NCBI RefSeq assembly: GCF_016775155.1
Contig: NZ_JAEUGD010000014.1
Coordinates: 62,001 to 126,000, forward strand
DNA length: 64,000 bases
Reading direction: 5' to 3'
Source of the DNA: Fulvivirga marina
Lineage (GTDB): Bacteria > Bacteroidota > Bacteroidia > Cytophagales > Cyclobacteriaceae
A program made the translations under genes and the position numbers. Under the pieces are notes generated by a model, which saw only the letters and a list, made by a program, of their open reading frames with translations, was not told where the DNA came from and made no database searches. Positions within the stretch are counted from its first letter, which is position 1. Each line of letters begins with the position of its first letter. Of this stretch, positions 9,547-17,835 are shown piece by piece.

Positions 9547-11946
9547 ATGTGTAAGTCAAAAAAACGAATACACATGATCCACAAACAACAAGTTAAATTA
9601 TTAATAGCCCTCGTCATTTTACTAAGCTTTTCGCTAGTCACAGTTTTGAGTGCTCAGAAATTAACCCAAACGGTAAGGGGCAAAATCATAGATAAAGATT
9701 CAAGAACCTCTTTGCCAGGGGCAAATGTAGTTGTGTTAAACACTGATCCGGTTTTAGGAGCAAGTACCGATTTGAATGGTGAGTTCAGAATAGAGAAGGT
9801 GCCTGTAGGGCGAATAAGCCTAAAAATCACTTACATAGGTTATGAAGATATAATGCTTTCAAATATTCTGGTTACATCCGGTAAGGAGGTTGTACTTGAC
9901 CTCAATATGCAGGAATCACTGACTAGTATGGATGAAATAGTGATTAAAGCAGACAAGGATAAATCTGAAATTGCTAATGAAATGGCATTGGTGAGCGCCC
10001 GAGGGGTGACAGTAGAGGAAACCAAGAGATATGCAGGATCTCTAAATGATCCCGCCAGAATGGTTTCAGGTTATGCCGGTGTCACAGGTGATGCTTCGGG
10101 AAATAACTTTATCGTTGTAAGAGGAAATTCTCCTAAGGGGATTCAATGGAGGTTGGAAGGGATAGAAATACCTAACCCCAATCACTTTTCTGACGAAGGT
10201 GCTACTGGAGGTCCAATCAATGCGTTAAACAGTGAAATGCTTGCCAATTCTGAGTTTTATTCTGGAGCATTTGCTCCGGAGTATGGTAATGCCCTTTCAG
10301 GGGTATTTGATATGAGGCTCAGGAAAGGAAATAATGAGGAGTACGAATATAGTGCATCCATAGGCATACTCGGTACTGCAGCAACAGCAGAAGGTCCGTT
10401 GGCTAAAAATGGGAGATCATCCTTTCTGGTGAATTATCGATATTCAACACTCACATTACTCAGCGAATTAGGTATTTTGGATTTTGATGGTATTCCCAAA
10501 TATCAGGACCTGTCCTTTAAAGTGCATCTGCCCACAAAGTCACTGGGTACGTTTTCTATCTTTGGCTTGGGGGGTAAGAGTAATATTCTGACCAAAGAAT
10601 ATGACGATGAAGATGAGGATAAACTTCTGCATCAGGGTGATTATCAGGCTGATATGGGAGTGGTAGGTGCAACTCAATACTTGCCTCTGGGCTCTAAAAC
10701 ATATCTTCAAAATAGTGTTTCCTTCTCAAAAAATGGCAGTGGGTACCTTGGGCATGAGCCAGACAGCCGGCAAGACCTGTTTATGCTTGATGATGCTCAA
10801 CTGGATAAGTATTCATTTAAGGGAGCTTCTACGCTGAATCATAAATTCAATGCCCGACACAACTTACAGGCTGGACTAATTTATACTTATCATAATTTTG
10901 AATTCTATAGCCAATACTTTGATCCTGTGCCTAACGAATATGTGATCAATCAGAATACGAAGCAGGATGCATCGCACTATCAGGGTTTTGTAAGTTGGAA
11001 ATATCGCCCCTGGGAAGATGTAACAGTGGTGAGTGGTGTGCATGCCCAGGGTACAACATTAAATAATAATACATCAATCGAACCCCGAGCCAGCATAAGG
11101 TGGCAATTCCACCCCAGACAAGCTCTATCAGCAGGATGGGGAATACACGGCAAAATGGAATCGTTGACGAACTATTACAGTATAATAGAAGATGGCATAG
11201 GAAGTACATCAACCCCCAATACAGAATTGGACTTCTCCAAAGCGCGACACTATGTTGTAGGTTATGAAAACAGGCTTGGAGCTAACCTCTTTTTCAAAAT
11301 GGAGGCCTATTACCAACAACTTTATAATATACCTGTCGAGGGTAACTTAAACAGTTCTTATTCGCTGTTAAACCAGGTTGAATGGTTTACCGACAGGCGA
11401 CTAGTAAATGAAGGTACGGGTGAAAATCTGGGTGTTGAACTCACTCTTGAGCGCTATTTTTCCGACAGCTATTTCTTTATGGTAACGGGTTCATTTTATG
11501 ACTCCAAATACAAAGGTATGGATGGTGTTGAAAGGGATAGTCGCTTTAATGGTAACTACGCTGGAAATGTGCTCATAGGAAAAGAATTTGAACTTAGCAC
11601 CCGGGAGGGGAAGAAAAAGGTACTCGGGCTGAATGCAAAAGTATCTATTATGGGAGCTCGAAAATTCACACCTATAGACGTTCAGGCATCAATGGAACAG
11701 GATAAAACAGTCTATCTTGAGGATAAAGCATACTCCCTTAAAGGTGATGATGTTTTCTTAACCAATTTAAGTATTACCTACAGGATAGATAGAAAAAAGA
11801 CCAGTCAGGAACTGAAGCTTGATGTGCAAAATGTAACTAATAATGCTGCCAGGATTGAACAGTATTATAATGATGTGACTAATGAGGTAGAGTATATGGA
11901 TCAGTTACCACTGCTTCCGGTGTTAATGTATACCATCCATTTTTAG
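9547..11946 (+). CDS. TonB-dependent outer-membrane receptor with N-terminal carboxypeptidase-like domain
   Basis: 799 residues from the ATG at 9547; an in-frame ATG at 9574 gives an equally good signal peptide, and a TTG at 9538 is also possible. Signal peptide ends LSAQ. A CarboxypepD_reg-like domain (RGKIIDKDSRTSLPGANV ... GYED) covers about 40-115, a plug domain about 130-260 (FIVVRGNSPKGIQWRLEGI ... PEYGNALSGVFDMRL), then a 22-strand-type barrel ending in an aromatic residue (TIHF). Too short for a SusC and no susD is nearby, so a metal, siderophore, vitamin or peptide ligand is as likely as a glycan. Last gene of the sigma/FecR cluster. Confidence 0.9.
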   Translation: MCKSKKRIHMIHKQQVKLLIALVILLSFSLVTVLSAQKLTQTVRGKIIDKDSRTSLPGANVVVLNTDPVLGASTDLNGEFRIEKVPVGRISLKITYIGYEDIMLSNILVTSGKEVVLDLNMQESLTSMDEIVIKADKDKSEIANEMALVSARGVTVEETKRYAGSLNDPARMVSGYAGVTGDASGNNFIVVRGNSPKGIQWRLEGIEIPNPNHFSDEGATGGPINALNSEMLANSEFYSGAFAPEYGNALSGVFDMRLRKGNNEEYEYSASIGILGTAATAEGPLAKNGRSSFLVNYRYSTLTLLSELGILDFDGIPKYQDLSFKVHLPTKSLGTFSIFGLGGKSNILTKEYDDEDEDKLLHQGDYQADMGVVGATQYLPLGSKTYLQNSVSFSKNGSGYLGHEPDSRQDLFMLDDAQLDKYSFKGASTLNHKFNARHNLQAGLIYTYHNFEFYSQYFDPVPNEYVINQNTKQDASHYQGFVSWKYRPWEDVTVVSGVHAQGTTLNNNTSIEPRASIRWQFHPRQALSAGWGIHGKMESLTNYYSIIEDGIGSTSTPNTELDFSKARHYVVGYENRLGANLFFKMEAYYQQLYNIPVEGNLNSSYSLLNQVEWFTDRRLVNEGTGENLGVELTLERYFSDSYFFMVTGSFYDSKYKGMDGVERDSRFNGNYAGNVLIGKEFELSTREGKKKVLGLNAKVSIMGARKFTPIDVQASMEQDKTVYLEDKAYSLKGDDVFLTNLSITYRIDRKKTSQELKLDVQNVTNNAARIEQYYNDVTNEVEYMDQLPLLPVLMYTIHF

Positions 11947-12596
11947 GAAAACCCAAAAGAGCTTGTGTCTAGCCAATTTAATTTGCAAACTGAATTTGCT
12001 TCAGAACCTTGCTTATAGACCAACAGACTTCAAAGCGATTTTGAACATGTTGGAAGACTTAGGCACAGGCTATTTAATTTCTTGAGATATGATGATTATG
12101 CCCTTGAGTCATCAAGTGCTCGAATTAGCTATCCATCGGAGTAACAGGCAACTCCTCCGGTATATGATCTTTTGATCGATTACTCATCATTTCTTTTGCA
12201 CTTTCTTGTTCGCTTTACTGTTTGGTAATCAATGAGTTTAGTGCCTTTATTAAGTTGAATCTCTTTGACTGACAAGTAGAAAAGGAGTTGAAACTAATAG
12301 GTGTGAAGTAACATATTTTCGGTACTAGCTTGGTAAAAAGTACTGGGTTGGAAGTCGGTTAAAGTTGTACTTGAAAAATGTTATATTTTACTAAATTTGT
12401 CATAAATTGCATTATTGCTTCGACCTAAACCGGTGTTCATAAAATATTTGTTAGTAAGGACGTTATTTTTCTTTCTGATTCGGCGCCCGCTGATGAATTA
12501 AGCGTGAATGTTAAGAAGCCTTTGTCCCTGTATTATAATCAAGGGTAATAGAACAAGAAGTATTTGTAGAGATACAGGTGAAATCAACAAAATCAA
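11947..12596. other. 650-bp intergenic region with minor decayed-sequence signals
   Basis: No intact gene. On the minus strand 12125-12214 reads 29 codons ending IPEELPVTPMDS and then stops, which looks like the 3' tail of a lost gene, family unknown. An imperfect 12-bp inverted repeat (11960-11971 and 12060-12071, G-T pairs allowed) brackets about 110 bp. A promoter-like sequence for the next gene is at 12371-12399. Nothing else recognisable. Confidence 0.5.
12371..12399 (+). promoter_or_regulatory. Bacteroidota-type promoter candidate for the beta-helix lipoprotein gene
   Basis: TTG at 12371-12373, an 18-nt spacer, and TAAATTTG at 12392-12399, a full match to the Bacteroidota -7 element TAnnTTTG. 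Transcription would begin near 12406, leaving a leader of about 190 nt. Confidence 0.4.
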
Positions 12597-14033
12597 ATGA
12601 AAAACATTGTCCCACTGCTTATTTTACTTTCCATTTTCTCGGCTTGCGGTTCAGATGAAAATGTAGATGTTACACGTTACGAGTTGTTACCTAAAACGGG
12701 TGTTCTTGCCAGTTGTACCGATATGTTGGCTATCAATAAATCTGCTGGGTTTGCATTTGATGACAATTCTTGCCAGTATTCCCCAAAAGCATGTGCTGAT
12801 TGTGATTATATTGTGGAGTTGGATATGCAGGTGATCGATAACAACGACTTGAAGCTTCCGCCAGGTTCTGTTATTGGGATACGTGCTGGAAAACGAAAAT
12901 CCCTGATATTTAGAAATTTTCATGGCACTACCGATAAACCCTACATTATTACCAATTGCGATGGACAGGTAGATGTAGCAGACAATGTACCTGGTATAAA
13001 GTTACATACCCTAAGTCATATACGTTTAACAGGTACAGGGTCAACTGATGACTATGGAATTAAAGTTTCTGAGGGGAGTCCGTTTGGTATTGTGGCTGAA
13101 CTCGCTGCTACCAATTTTGAGATAGACCATGTGGAGATCACCAACATTGGAGGGCCAGCAATTTCAGCCCGAACAAGGCCAGTTTGTGATGGTAGTACCA
13201 ATAGGGGTACTTTCACTCAAAAGAATACAGTAGTTCATCATAACTATATCCATGATGTTGATGGGGAAGGCTTCTACATTGGAGGTTCACACTGGCATTC
13301 CAATTTTCCGCCGATAGCGGATTGTCCTGATCTCGTTTTGCTTGAGCCTCAGCTTGAAGGAGTCAAAGTTTATAATAATGTTGTTGAAAATGTAGGGCAG
13401 GACGGGATTCAGGTTGGAGGAGCTGTGCTGGGTTGTGAAATTTATAATAATGTAGTGATAAACTACGGGCTCAAAAATATACAGGTACACCAATCGGGCA
13501 TACAGATCAACCCAGGTACAACAGGTAGTATATTTAGCAATCTGATCAAAGGAGGTACCGGAAGTGCCATATTTATCAATGGATTTGCTAATAAGGTATT
13601 TAGCAATATAATCATAGACTGTGCGAGGGATGGGGTGCATATTGGAGATAGAGAGCCTCCTGCTGGTAAAAGTTATATGATAGTAAACAATACTATGTAT
13701 AATGTAGGAGAGTATGCGATCTATATGAACTCCAAGCTGAGTATAAACAATATATTCAACAATAATCTGCTTGTCAACATTACAGGAGGACTTCATAATA
13801 AGTTGAGTGATGAAATTAGCCTGAATGTGGATAATAACCTTGAGCTAATGGATATTAGAGAAGCTGACCTTGAAAACCCTGATCAGTATAACTTCTCACC
13901 TACTGATAATAGCTCACTGATTGACGCTGGTATTGGAGTTGATGATCCGAATATTCTCGCAGACTTCATGTTAAATAGCAGAAAAGTAGGCCAGAGTATA
14001 GATATCGGTGCTGTTGAGTATCAGAGGAACTAA
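12597..14033 (+). CDS. Lipoprotein with right-handed parallel beta-helix repeats
   Basis: 478 residues. Type II signal peptide with lipobox FSAC at 14-17, so Cys17 is the lipidated residue. From about 90 to 440 the sequence has many short N-rich turns (VYNNVVENVG, IYNNVVINYG, SNLIKGGTGSAIF, VNNTMYNVGEYAI), the pattern of PbH1 beta-helix proteins such as polysaccharide lyases, epimerases and surface adhesins. The end (SSLIDAGIGVDD ... VGQSIDIGAVEY) matches the cap common in bacterial surface beta-helix proteins of the 'choice-of-anchor Q' type. No catalytic residues can be assigned. Apparently a single-gene unit. A glycan-binding or -cleaving role is possible but unproven. Confidence 0.85.
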   Translation: MKNIVPLLILLSIFSACGSDENVDVTRYELLPKTGVLASCTDMLAINKSAGFAFDDNSCQYSPKACADCDYIVELDMQVIDNNDLKLPPGSVIGIRAGKRKSLIFRNFHGTTDKPYIITNCDGQVDVADNVPGIKLHTLSHIRLTGTGSTDDYGIKVSEGSPFGIVAELAATNFEIDHVEITNIGGPAISARTRPVCDGSTNRGTFTQKNTVVHHNYIHDVDGEGFYIGGSHWHSNFPPIADCPDLVLLEPQLEGVKVYNNVVENVGQDGIQVGGAVLGCEIYNNVVINYGLKNIQVHQSGIQINPGTTGSIFSNLIKGGTGSAIFINGFANKVFSNIIIDCARDGVHIGDREPPAGKSYMIVNNTMYNVGEYAIYMNSKLSINNIFNNNLLVNITGGLHNKLSDEISLNVDNNLELMDIREADLENPDQYNFSPTDNSSLIDAGIGVDDPNILADFMLNSRKVGQSIDIGAVEYQRN

Positions 14034-14075
14034 TACATGATTGGTTCATGAGGTGCTGATCAGTGCCTCATGAGC

Positions 14076-14474
14076 TTAACTGGAAAACAATTTATACATA
14101 TCCTCCGGCACGCGTACAGGTTTTAGTGTCTCCCCTTCTATCATACACCATTCTGAGCGAGCCTTGGCCAGCAACTGGCCGTTTTTATAAAACTCAGCAA
14201 AACGCTCGCACCTTACACCCTCAGTTTTACCAATAAATGTAGTAGCCAGGATTTTCTCACCCAGAAATGCAGGTCGTTTATATTCAATGAAATGATTAAG
14301 TACAACCCATTTATATTTTAAGAGTTCAGGCGTAGCACGAGCTATCCAATGCTGATGGGCCAAATGTTGGACCCAGTCCAGGTAGGTCACGTTATTGACA
14401 TGTTTCAGATCATCGATATGATTCTCTTGCACAATAATTTCATGTTTAAAAATTTCAGGTTCGAATGTGATCAT
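14076..14474 (-). CDS. Acyl-CoA thioesterase, 4HBT hot-dog fold (YbgC/FadM-like)
   Basis: 132 residues from ATG 14474. The frame stays open upstream, but family alignment and the promoter/operator position favour this start (MITFEPEIF). The motif DDLKHVNNVTYLDWV near residues 16-30 is the hot-dog thioesterase signature, with the catalytic Asp region before HVNN. Such enzymes hydrolyse acyl-CoA or aryl-CoA thioesters in the cytoplasm. It is divergent from the tetR gene, and the 18-bp palindrome at 14545-14562 lies 71 nt upstream of its start, suggesting shared control. Confidence 0.88.
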   Translation of the reverse strand: MITFEPEIFKHEIIVQENHIDDLKHVNNVTYLDWVQHLAHQHWIARATPELLKYKWVVLNHFIEYKRPAFLGEKILATTFIGKTEGVRCERFAEFYKNGQLLAKARSEWCMIEGETLKPVRVPEDMYKLFSS

Positions 14475-14544
14475 AAGGAAAGTTAGCCAAACATTTCTAA
14501 TGTAAAGAATGACATTGATAAAATAAAAATTGAAATAAAGTGTA

Positions 14545-14562
14545 ACATACCAGTAGGTATGT
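14545..14562. promoter_or_regulatory. TetR-type operator, copy 1 (thioesterase/tetR divergent region)
   Basis: Perfect palindrome ACATACC-agta-GGTATGT. It sits just upstream of TAATATTG (14565-14572), a near match to the -7 element in front of the tetR gene, so a bound regulator would block that promoter. The same ACATAC-n6-GTATGT pattern recurs at 15182-15199. Confidence 0.7.
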
Positions 14563-14579
14563 CGTAATATTGTATACTC

Positions 14580-15164
14580 ATGAATACTAGGGAGCAAATA
14601 CTCAGTAAAAACTACGAAGCCATGTGCCTGCATGGTTTTCAGGGCTTACGTACGGATAAAGTGATTAATGAGCTGGGTATTACCAAGGGGGCTTTTTACC
14701 ACTATTTTTCAGGAAAAAAGGAGCTAGGCTATGCTATTGTGGATGAAATTATTGCTCCTCATTATATAGGTACTTTTGCGCCTTTAAAAAACAGCAAAAA
14801 TGGCAGTATAGAGGCCATTACCAGCGTGTTAGAATATTTGAAGGGCTGTTCCTCAAGAGAAACAATTCATATAGGTTGTCCTTTAAATAACCTTGTACAG
14901 GAAATGTCTCCTCTTGATGATACTTTCAGAGATAAGCTGCGAGGTATTTTCGAGGCCCAAAAGGACTTACTTGTGATAGCCTTGAGCAGAGGTGTTGAAA
15001 ATGGAGAGCTAAAGGAAGGCATAATGGTTGAAGACGTTGCCTTTTATATTATTTCAGGTATAGAAGGTAGCTATGCTTTAGGCAAAGCATTTCAGAGCAA
15101 GAAAGTATTTGACCGGTCTATAGATCAGTTGATTGGCTATGTTAGATTATTGAAGAAGGATTAA
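14580..15164 (+). CDS. TetR/AcrR-family transcriptional regulator
   Basis: 194 residues. N-terminal helix-turn-helix at about 8-55 (REQILSKNYEAMCLHGFQGLRTDKVINELGITKGAFYHYFSGKKEL) with the typical FYHYFxxKxEL recognition-helix end; the C-terminal ligand domain is variable. It likely represses itself, the divergent thioesterase and the downstream NmrA-type gene through two matching palindromes. The inducer is not apparent; an acyl-CoA, aromatic compound or electrophile would fit the neighbours. Confidence 0.92.
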   Translation: MNTREQILSKNYEAMCLHGFQGLRTDKVINELGITKGAFYHYFSGKKELGYAIVDEIIAPHYIGTFAPLKNSKNGSIEAITSVLEYLKGCSSRETIHIGCPLNNLVQEMSPLDDTFRDKLRGIFEAQKDLLVIALSRGVENGELKEGIMVEDVAFYIISGIEGSYALGKAFQSKKVFDRSIDQLIGYVRLLKKD

Positions 15165-15181
15165 AAAAATTTTAACCAAGA

Positions 15182-15199
15182 ACATACAAACTAGTATGT
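15182..15199. promoter_or_regulatory. TetR-type operator, copy 2 (upstream of NmrA-type gene)
   Basis: ACATAC-aaacta-GTATGT, the same half-sites and 18-bp length as the palindrome at 14545-14562, located 18 nt after the tetR stop and 36 nt before the next start codon. Confidence 0.65.
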
Positions 15200-15234
15200 A
15201 TTTAATTAATTATTAACTATAAACAACAGAAACC

Positions 15235-16122
15235 ATGTATGTAATTACAGCAGCAAGTGGCAATACCGGACGCATTATTGCCCAAAGATTATTGGAAAAT
15301 GGTAAGCAGGTCAAAGTAATTAGCCGAAACAGAGCTAATGTAGAAGACCTTGTTTCAGCTGGAGCTATAGTGGCTGAAGGCAATTTGGAAGACGAAGTAT
15401 TTTTAACCCAGGCTTTTGAAGGAGCCACAGCCGTTTATGCGGTTATCCCGCCTAAATGGGATTTGAAAGAGCCCTGGAGAAATTATCAAAGGAGAATAGC
15501 AACTTCAATAACCAATGCACTACAGTCCTCAAAGGTTCCTTATGTCGTAGCTTTAAGTTCTTGTGGTTCGCATCTTCAAAACGGGGCAGGGCCTGTTAGT
15601 GGTTTGTACGATTTTGAGCAATTACTAGGAGGAGTGGCAGGGCTTAGCGTACTGGCTTTGAGACCGGCCTTTTTCATGCAAAACCTGTATGCAAATATTC
15701 CATTGATCAAAGCATCAGGCATCTTTGGGTATTCATTGAGTCAGGATGTTAAAATGCCTTTTGTACACACCAATGACATCGCAGAGGTTGCGTTACAAAG
15801 ATTGATCGCTCTTGACTTTAAAGGTTTTGAAAAGCAGTTTATTGCAGGGGACAGAGATTATACTATGCCGGAAGTGTCCGAAATCCTTAGTAAAGCAATC
15901 GGTAAGGAGATTCAGTATGTGCCATTTTCTAAAGAGGAATTGAAGAATGGTATGGTATCTAATGGAATACCTGCAACCATTGCAGATGGATATAACGAGC
16001 TTTTTGATGCTCTGAATGGTGCTGAGTACCTGAACGATTTTGAGAGAAATGAAGGTAATACGACACCAACTTCTGTAGAAAATTTTTCCACTGAGTTTGC
16101 TTTAGCTTATCAAAATGGCTAA
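15235..16122 (+). CDS. NmrA-like NAD(P)-binding atypical short-chain dehydrogenase
   Basis: 295 residues. Rossmann start YVITAASGNTGRIIAQRLL (residues 2-20) with GxxGxxG-like spacing, then VKVISRN, the usual dinucleotide-selecting strand. Later segments (AVIPPKW, VALSSCGSH, LRPAFFMQNL, FVHTNDIAEVA) match NmrA/HSCARG-type proteins, which act as NADP sensors or quinone/NADPH reductases. The classical YxxxK pair is not evident. Preceded by an operator copy and followed by a strong terminator, so probably a single-gene transcript controlled by the TetR protein. Confidence 0.88.
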   Translation: MYVITAASGNTGRIIAQRLLENGKQVKVISRNRANVEDLVSAGAIVAEGNLEDEVFLTQAFEGATAVYAVIPPKWDLKEPWRNYQRRIATSITNALQSSKVPYVVALSSCGSHLQNGAGPVSGLYDFEQLLGGVAGLSVLALRPAFFMQNLYANIPLIKASGIFGYSLSQDVKMPFVHTNDIAEVALQRLIALDFKGFEKQFIAGDRDYTMPEVSEILSKAIGKEIQYVPFSKEELKNGMVSNGIPATIADGYNELFDALNGAEYLNDFERNEGNTTPTSVENFSTEFALAYQNG

Positions 16123-16130
16123 CAAAAAAA

Positions 16131-16172
16131 CTGTACCGAAATCTTTTTTAGGGTTTCGGTACAGCCTTTTTA
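16131..16172. terminator. Bidirectional terminator between NmrA-type gene and htrA
   Basis: CTGTACCGAAA / TTTCGGTACAG hairpin with T-rich sequence downstream on the plus strand and an A7 run upstream (a T-run for the minus-strand gene), placed between two convergent genes. Confidence 0.85.
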
Positions 16173-16195
16173 AGTATTATCAATATCAGATTAGT

Positions 16196-17653
16196 CTATC
16201 TGAGCTCAAAAGAATAGTACCCTCTTCTTCCTTGCCTATTTACTCCTTCGATGATTACCCTTCCCCGGATTTTTTCCAAAATCTCAACTAGTCTCTGTGG
16301 AGATTTGATAGGGTTTCTGTTAATGTCAGTAATAACAAAGTCTTCCGTAATACCAATACGTCTCACGAGGCCACTACCTATATTAAATACTTTAACACCA
16401 TATTCAATTCCTATAATATCCCGTTCTACTTTGGGTACAGCCTCAAACTGGGCTCCCAATGATTCAGAAGTATATATCTCTCGTTTCAATACAGATGTTG
16501 TCCCTTCTCGGTTAGTTAAAGTCAGGTTGGCCTGCTTTGTACCGTCATCTCTTTTGTAAGTAAAGGTTACTTTATCTCCCGGAGAGTGATAGCTAAGTTC
16601 TTCTTCAAACTGGCTTTTACTATTCACTGGAGTTTCATTGATTTTCAACACGATGTCTCCTTCCTGCAAGCCGGCTTTGGCTGCGGCTCCGTCATTTTGT
16701 ACATAAGCCAGCAGTACGCCATTGAACTCTTTCGTTACTTCAATATCCAGCCTTTTGGCAATGGAGGCATCAAAATCAGTAATCTCACCACCGAAGAATG
16801 CCTTTTGAACTTCTCCATACTCAATTAGGTCTCCTACAATTTTCTTTACAATATCAATAGGTACTGCAAAGCCATAGCCAGCATATGAACCCGTTCGGGA
16901 AAGTATAGCAGTGTTTATACCCACCAACTCGCCCTGGCGGTTGACCAGTGCACCTCCACTGTTGCCTGGGTTAATGGCTGCATCTGTTTGTATAAAAGAT
17001 TCAATGGGAAACTTCCCTTGTAGTATGTTAATTTCACGACCCTTTGCACTCACAATACCTGCAGTAACAGTAGAGGTAAGGTTAAAAGGGTTTCCTACAG
17101 CAATCACCCACTCGCCAACGTTAAGATTCTTTGAACTTCCTGTTGGTATGGCAGGTAGGTTTTGTGCATCAATTTTTAATACCGCAAGGTCAGTGGAAGG
17201 GTCGGTGCCAATTAGTTTGGCATCATAAATTTGTTTATGATAAACGACTTCAAGTCGATCCGCATTTTGCACTACATGGTTATTGGTAACAATGTACCCA
17301 TCTTTAGTGAAAATAACTCCCGAGCCACTGCTGATCTGAGTTTGAGTGCCAGGGCTTCTGTCAAAAAACCAGTCCAGATAGCTTCTGTTATAACTGGTCT
17401 CTGAAATATTCTTGATATAAACTACACTTTCAGTACTTGTTCTGGAGGCCTCAACAAAATCATTTTCAGGTATTTCCGTTCTTGTAACCCTACTGTTGTA
17501 GGCTGCATCATTTCCATTACTACGTGCCAAATGCACTGTCTGCGCCTGAGGTATTGTGTTCTGGGGTTGATTAGTTTTTAGCAGGTCGTAGGTGAATGCG
17601 CCACCCAAACCTGCCGTAAAGCTTACTGCTATTACAAAAATAGTTTTACGCAT
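16196..17653 (-). CDS. HtrA/Deg-family periplasmic serine protease (trypsin-like plus PDZ)
   Basis: 485 residues. N-terminal export or membrane-anchor segment 1-25. Catalytic triad in the usual motifs: His in TNNHVV (about 125), Asp in STDLAVLK (about 153) and Ser in GNSGGA (about 233). The first PDZ domain is at about 290-375 (GVLLAYVQNDGAAAKAGLQEGDIVLKIN); the C-terminal part about 400-485 fits a second, diverged PDZ. It degrades or refolds misfolded envelope proteins. Single gene ending at the shared terminator. The specific DegP/DegQ name cannot be settled from sequence alone. Confidence 0.93.
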   Translation of the reverse strand: MRKTIFVIAVSFTAGLGGAFTYDLLKTNQPQNTIPQAQTVHLARSNGNDAAYNSRVTRTEIPENDFVEASRTSTESVVYIKNISETSYNRSYLDWFFDRSPGTQTQISSGSGVIFTKDGYIVTNNHVVQNADRLEVVYHKQIYDAKLIGTDPSTDLAVLKIDAQNLPAIPTGSSKNLNVGEWVIAVGNPFNLTSTVTAGIVSAKGREINILQGKFPIESFIQTDAAINPGNSGGALVNRQGELVGINTAILSRTGSYAGYGFAVPIDIVKKIVGDLIEYGEVQKAFFGGEITDFDASIAKRLDIEVTKEFNGVLLAYVQNDGAAAKAGLQEGDIVLKINETPVNSKSQFEEELSYHSPGDKVTFTYKRDDGTKQANLTLTNREGTTSVLKREIYTSESLGAQFEAVPKVERDIIGIEYGVKVFNIGSGLVRRIGITEDFVITDINRNPIKSPQRLVEILEKIRGRVIIEGVNRQGRRGYYSFELR

Positions 17654-17835
17654 ATTTAAATACTTTTTTTATATCCATCACAAAAATTATGCTGCCTTTA
17701 TAAAACGAGACAATTTATCAGAAGTTGTAAGTTTTTGCCAATTATAATAACTGATAAAATGATAAATAATTATGATTGAAAACACCATATAAAAAGAGGT
17801 TAGTTCAATAGAGTGAGTTATGTATATTTGTGAGT

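Noticed and set aside
11960-12071. Imperfect inverted repeat that could be ends of a miniature mobile element
   Set aside because: Only 12 bp, needs G-T pairs, no target-site duplication or second copy seen in the window.
13287-13796. 169-codon minus-strand frame inside the beta-helix lipoprotein gene
   Set aside because: Antisense to a clear lipoprotein gene; no signal or domain, and its composition reflects the repeat-rich opposite strand.
14456-14470. GGTTCGAAT, reminiscent of a tRNA T-loop
   Set aside because: No acceptor or anticodon stem around it; it is inside the thioesterase coding sequence.
14475-14633. N-terminal extension of the thioesterase overlapping the tetR gene
   Set aside because: Would overlap the divergent gene and the operator; family homology starts at the ATG at 14474.
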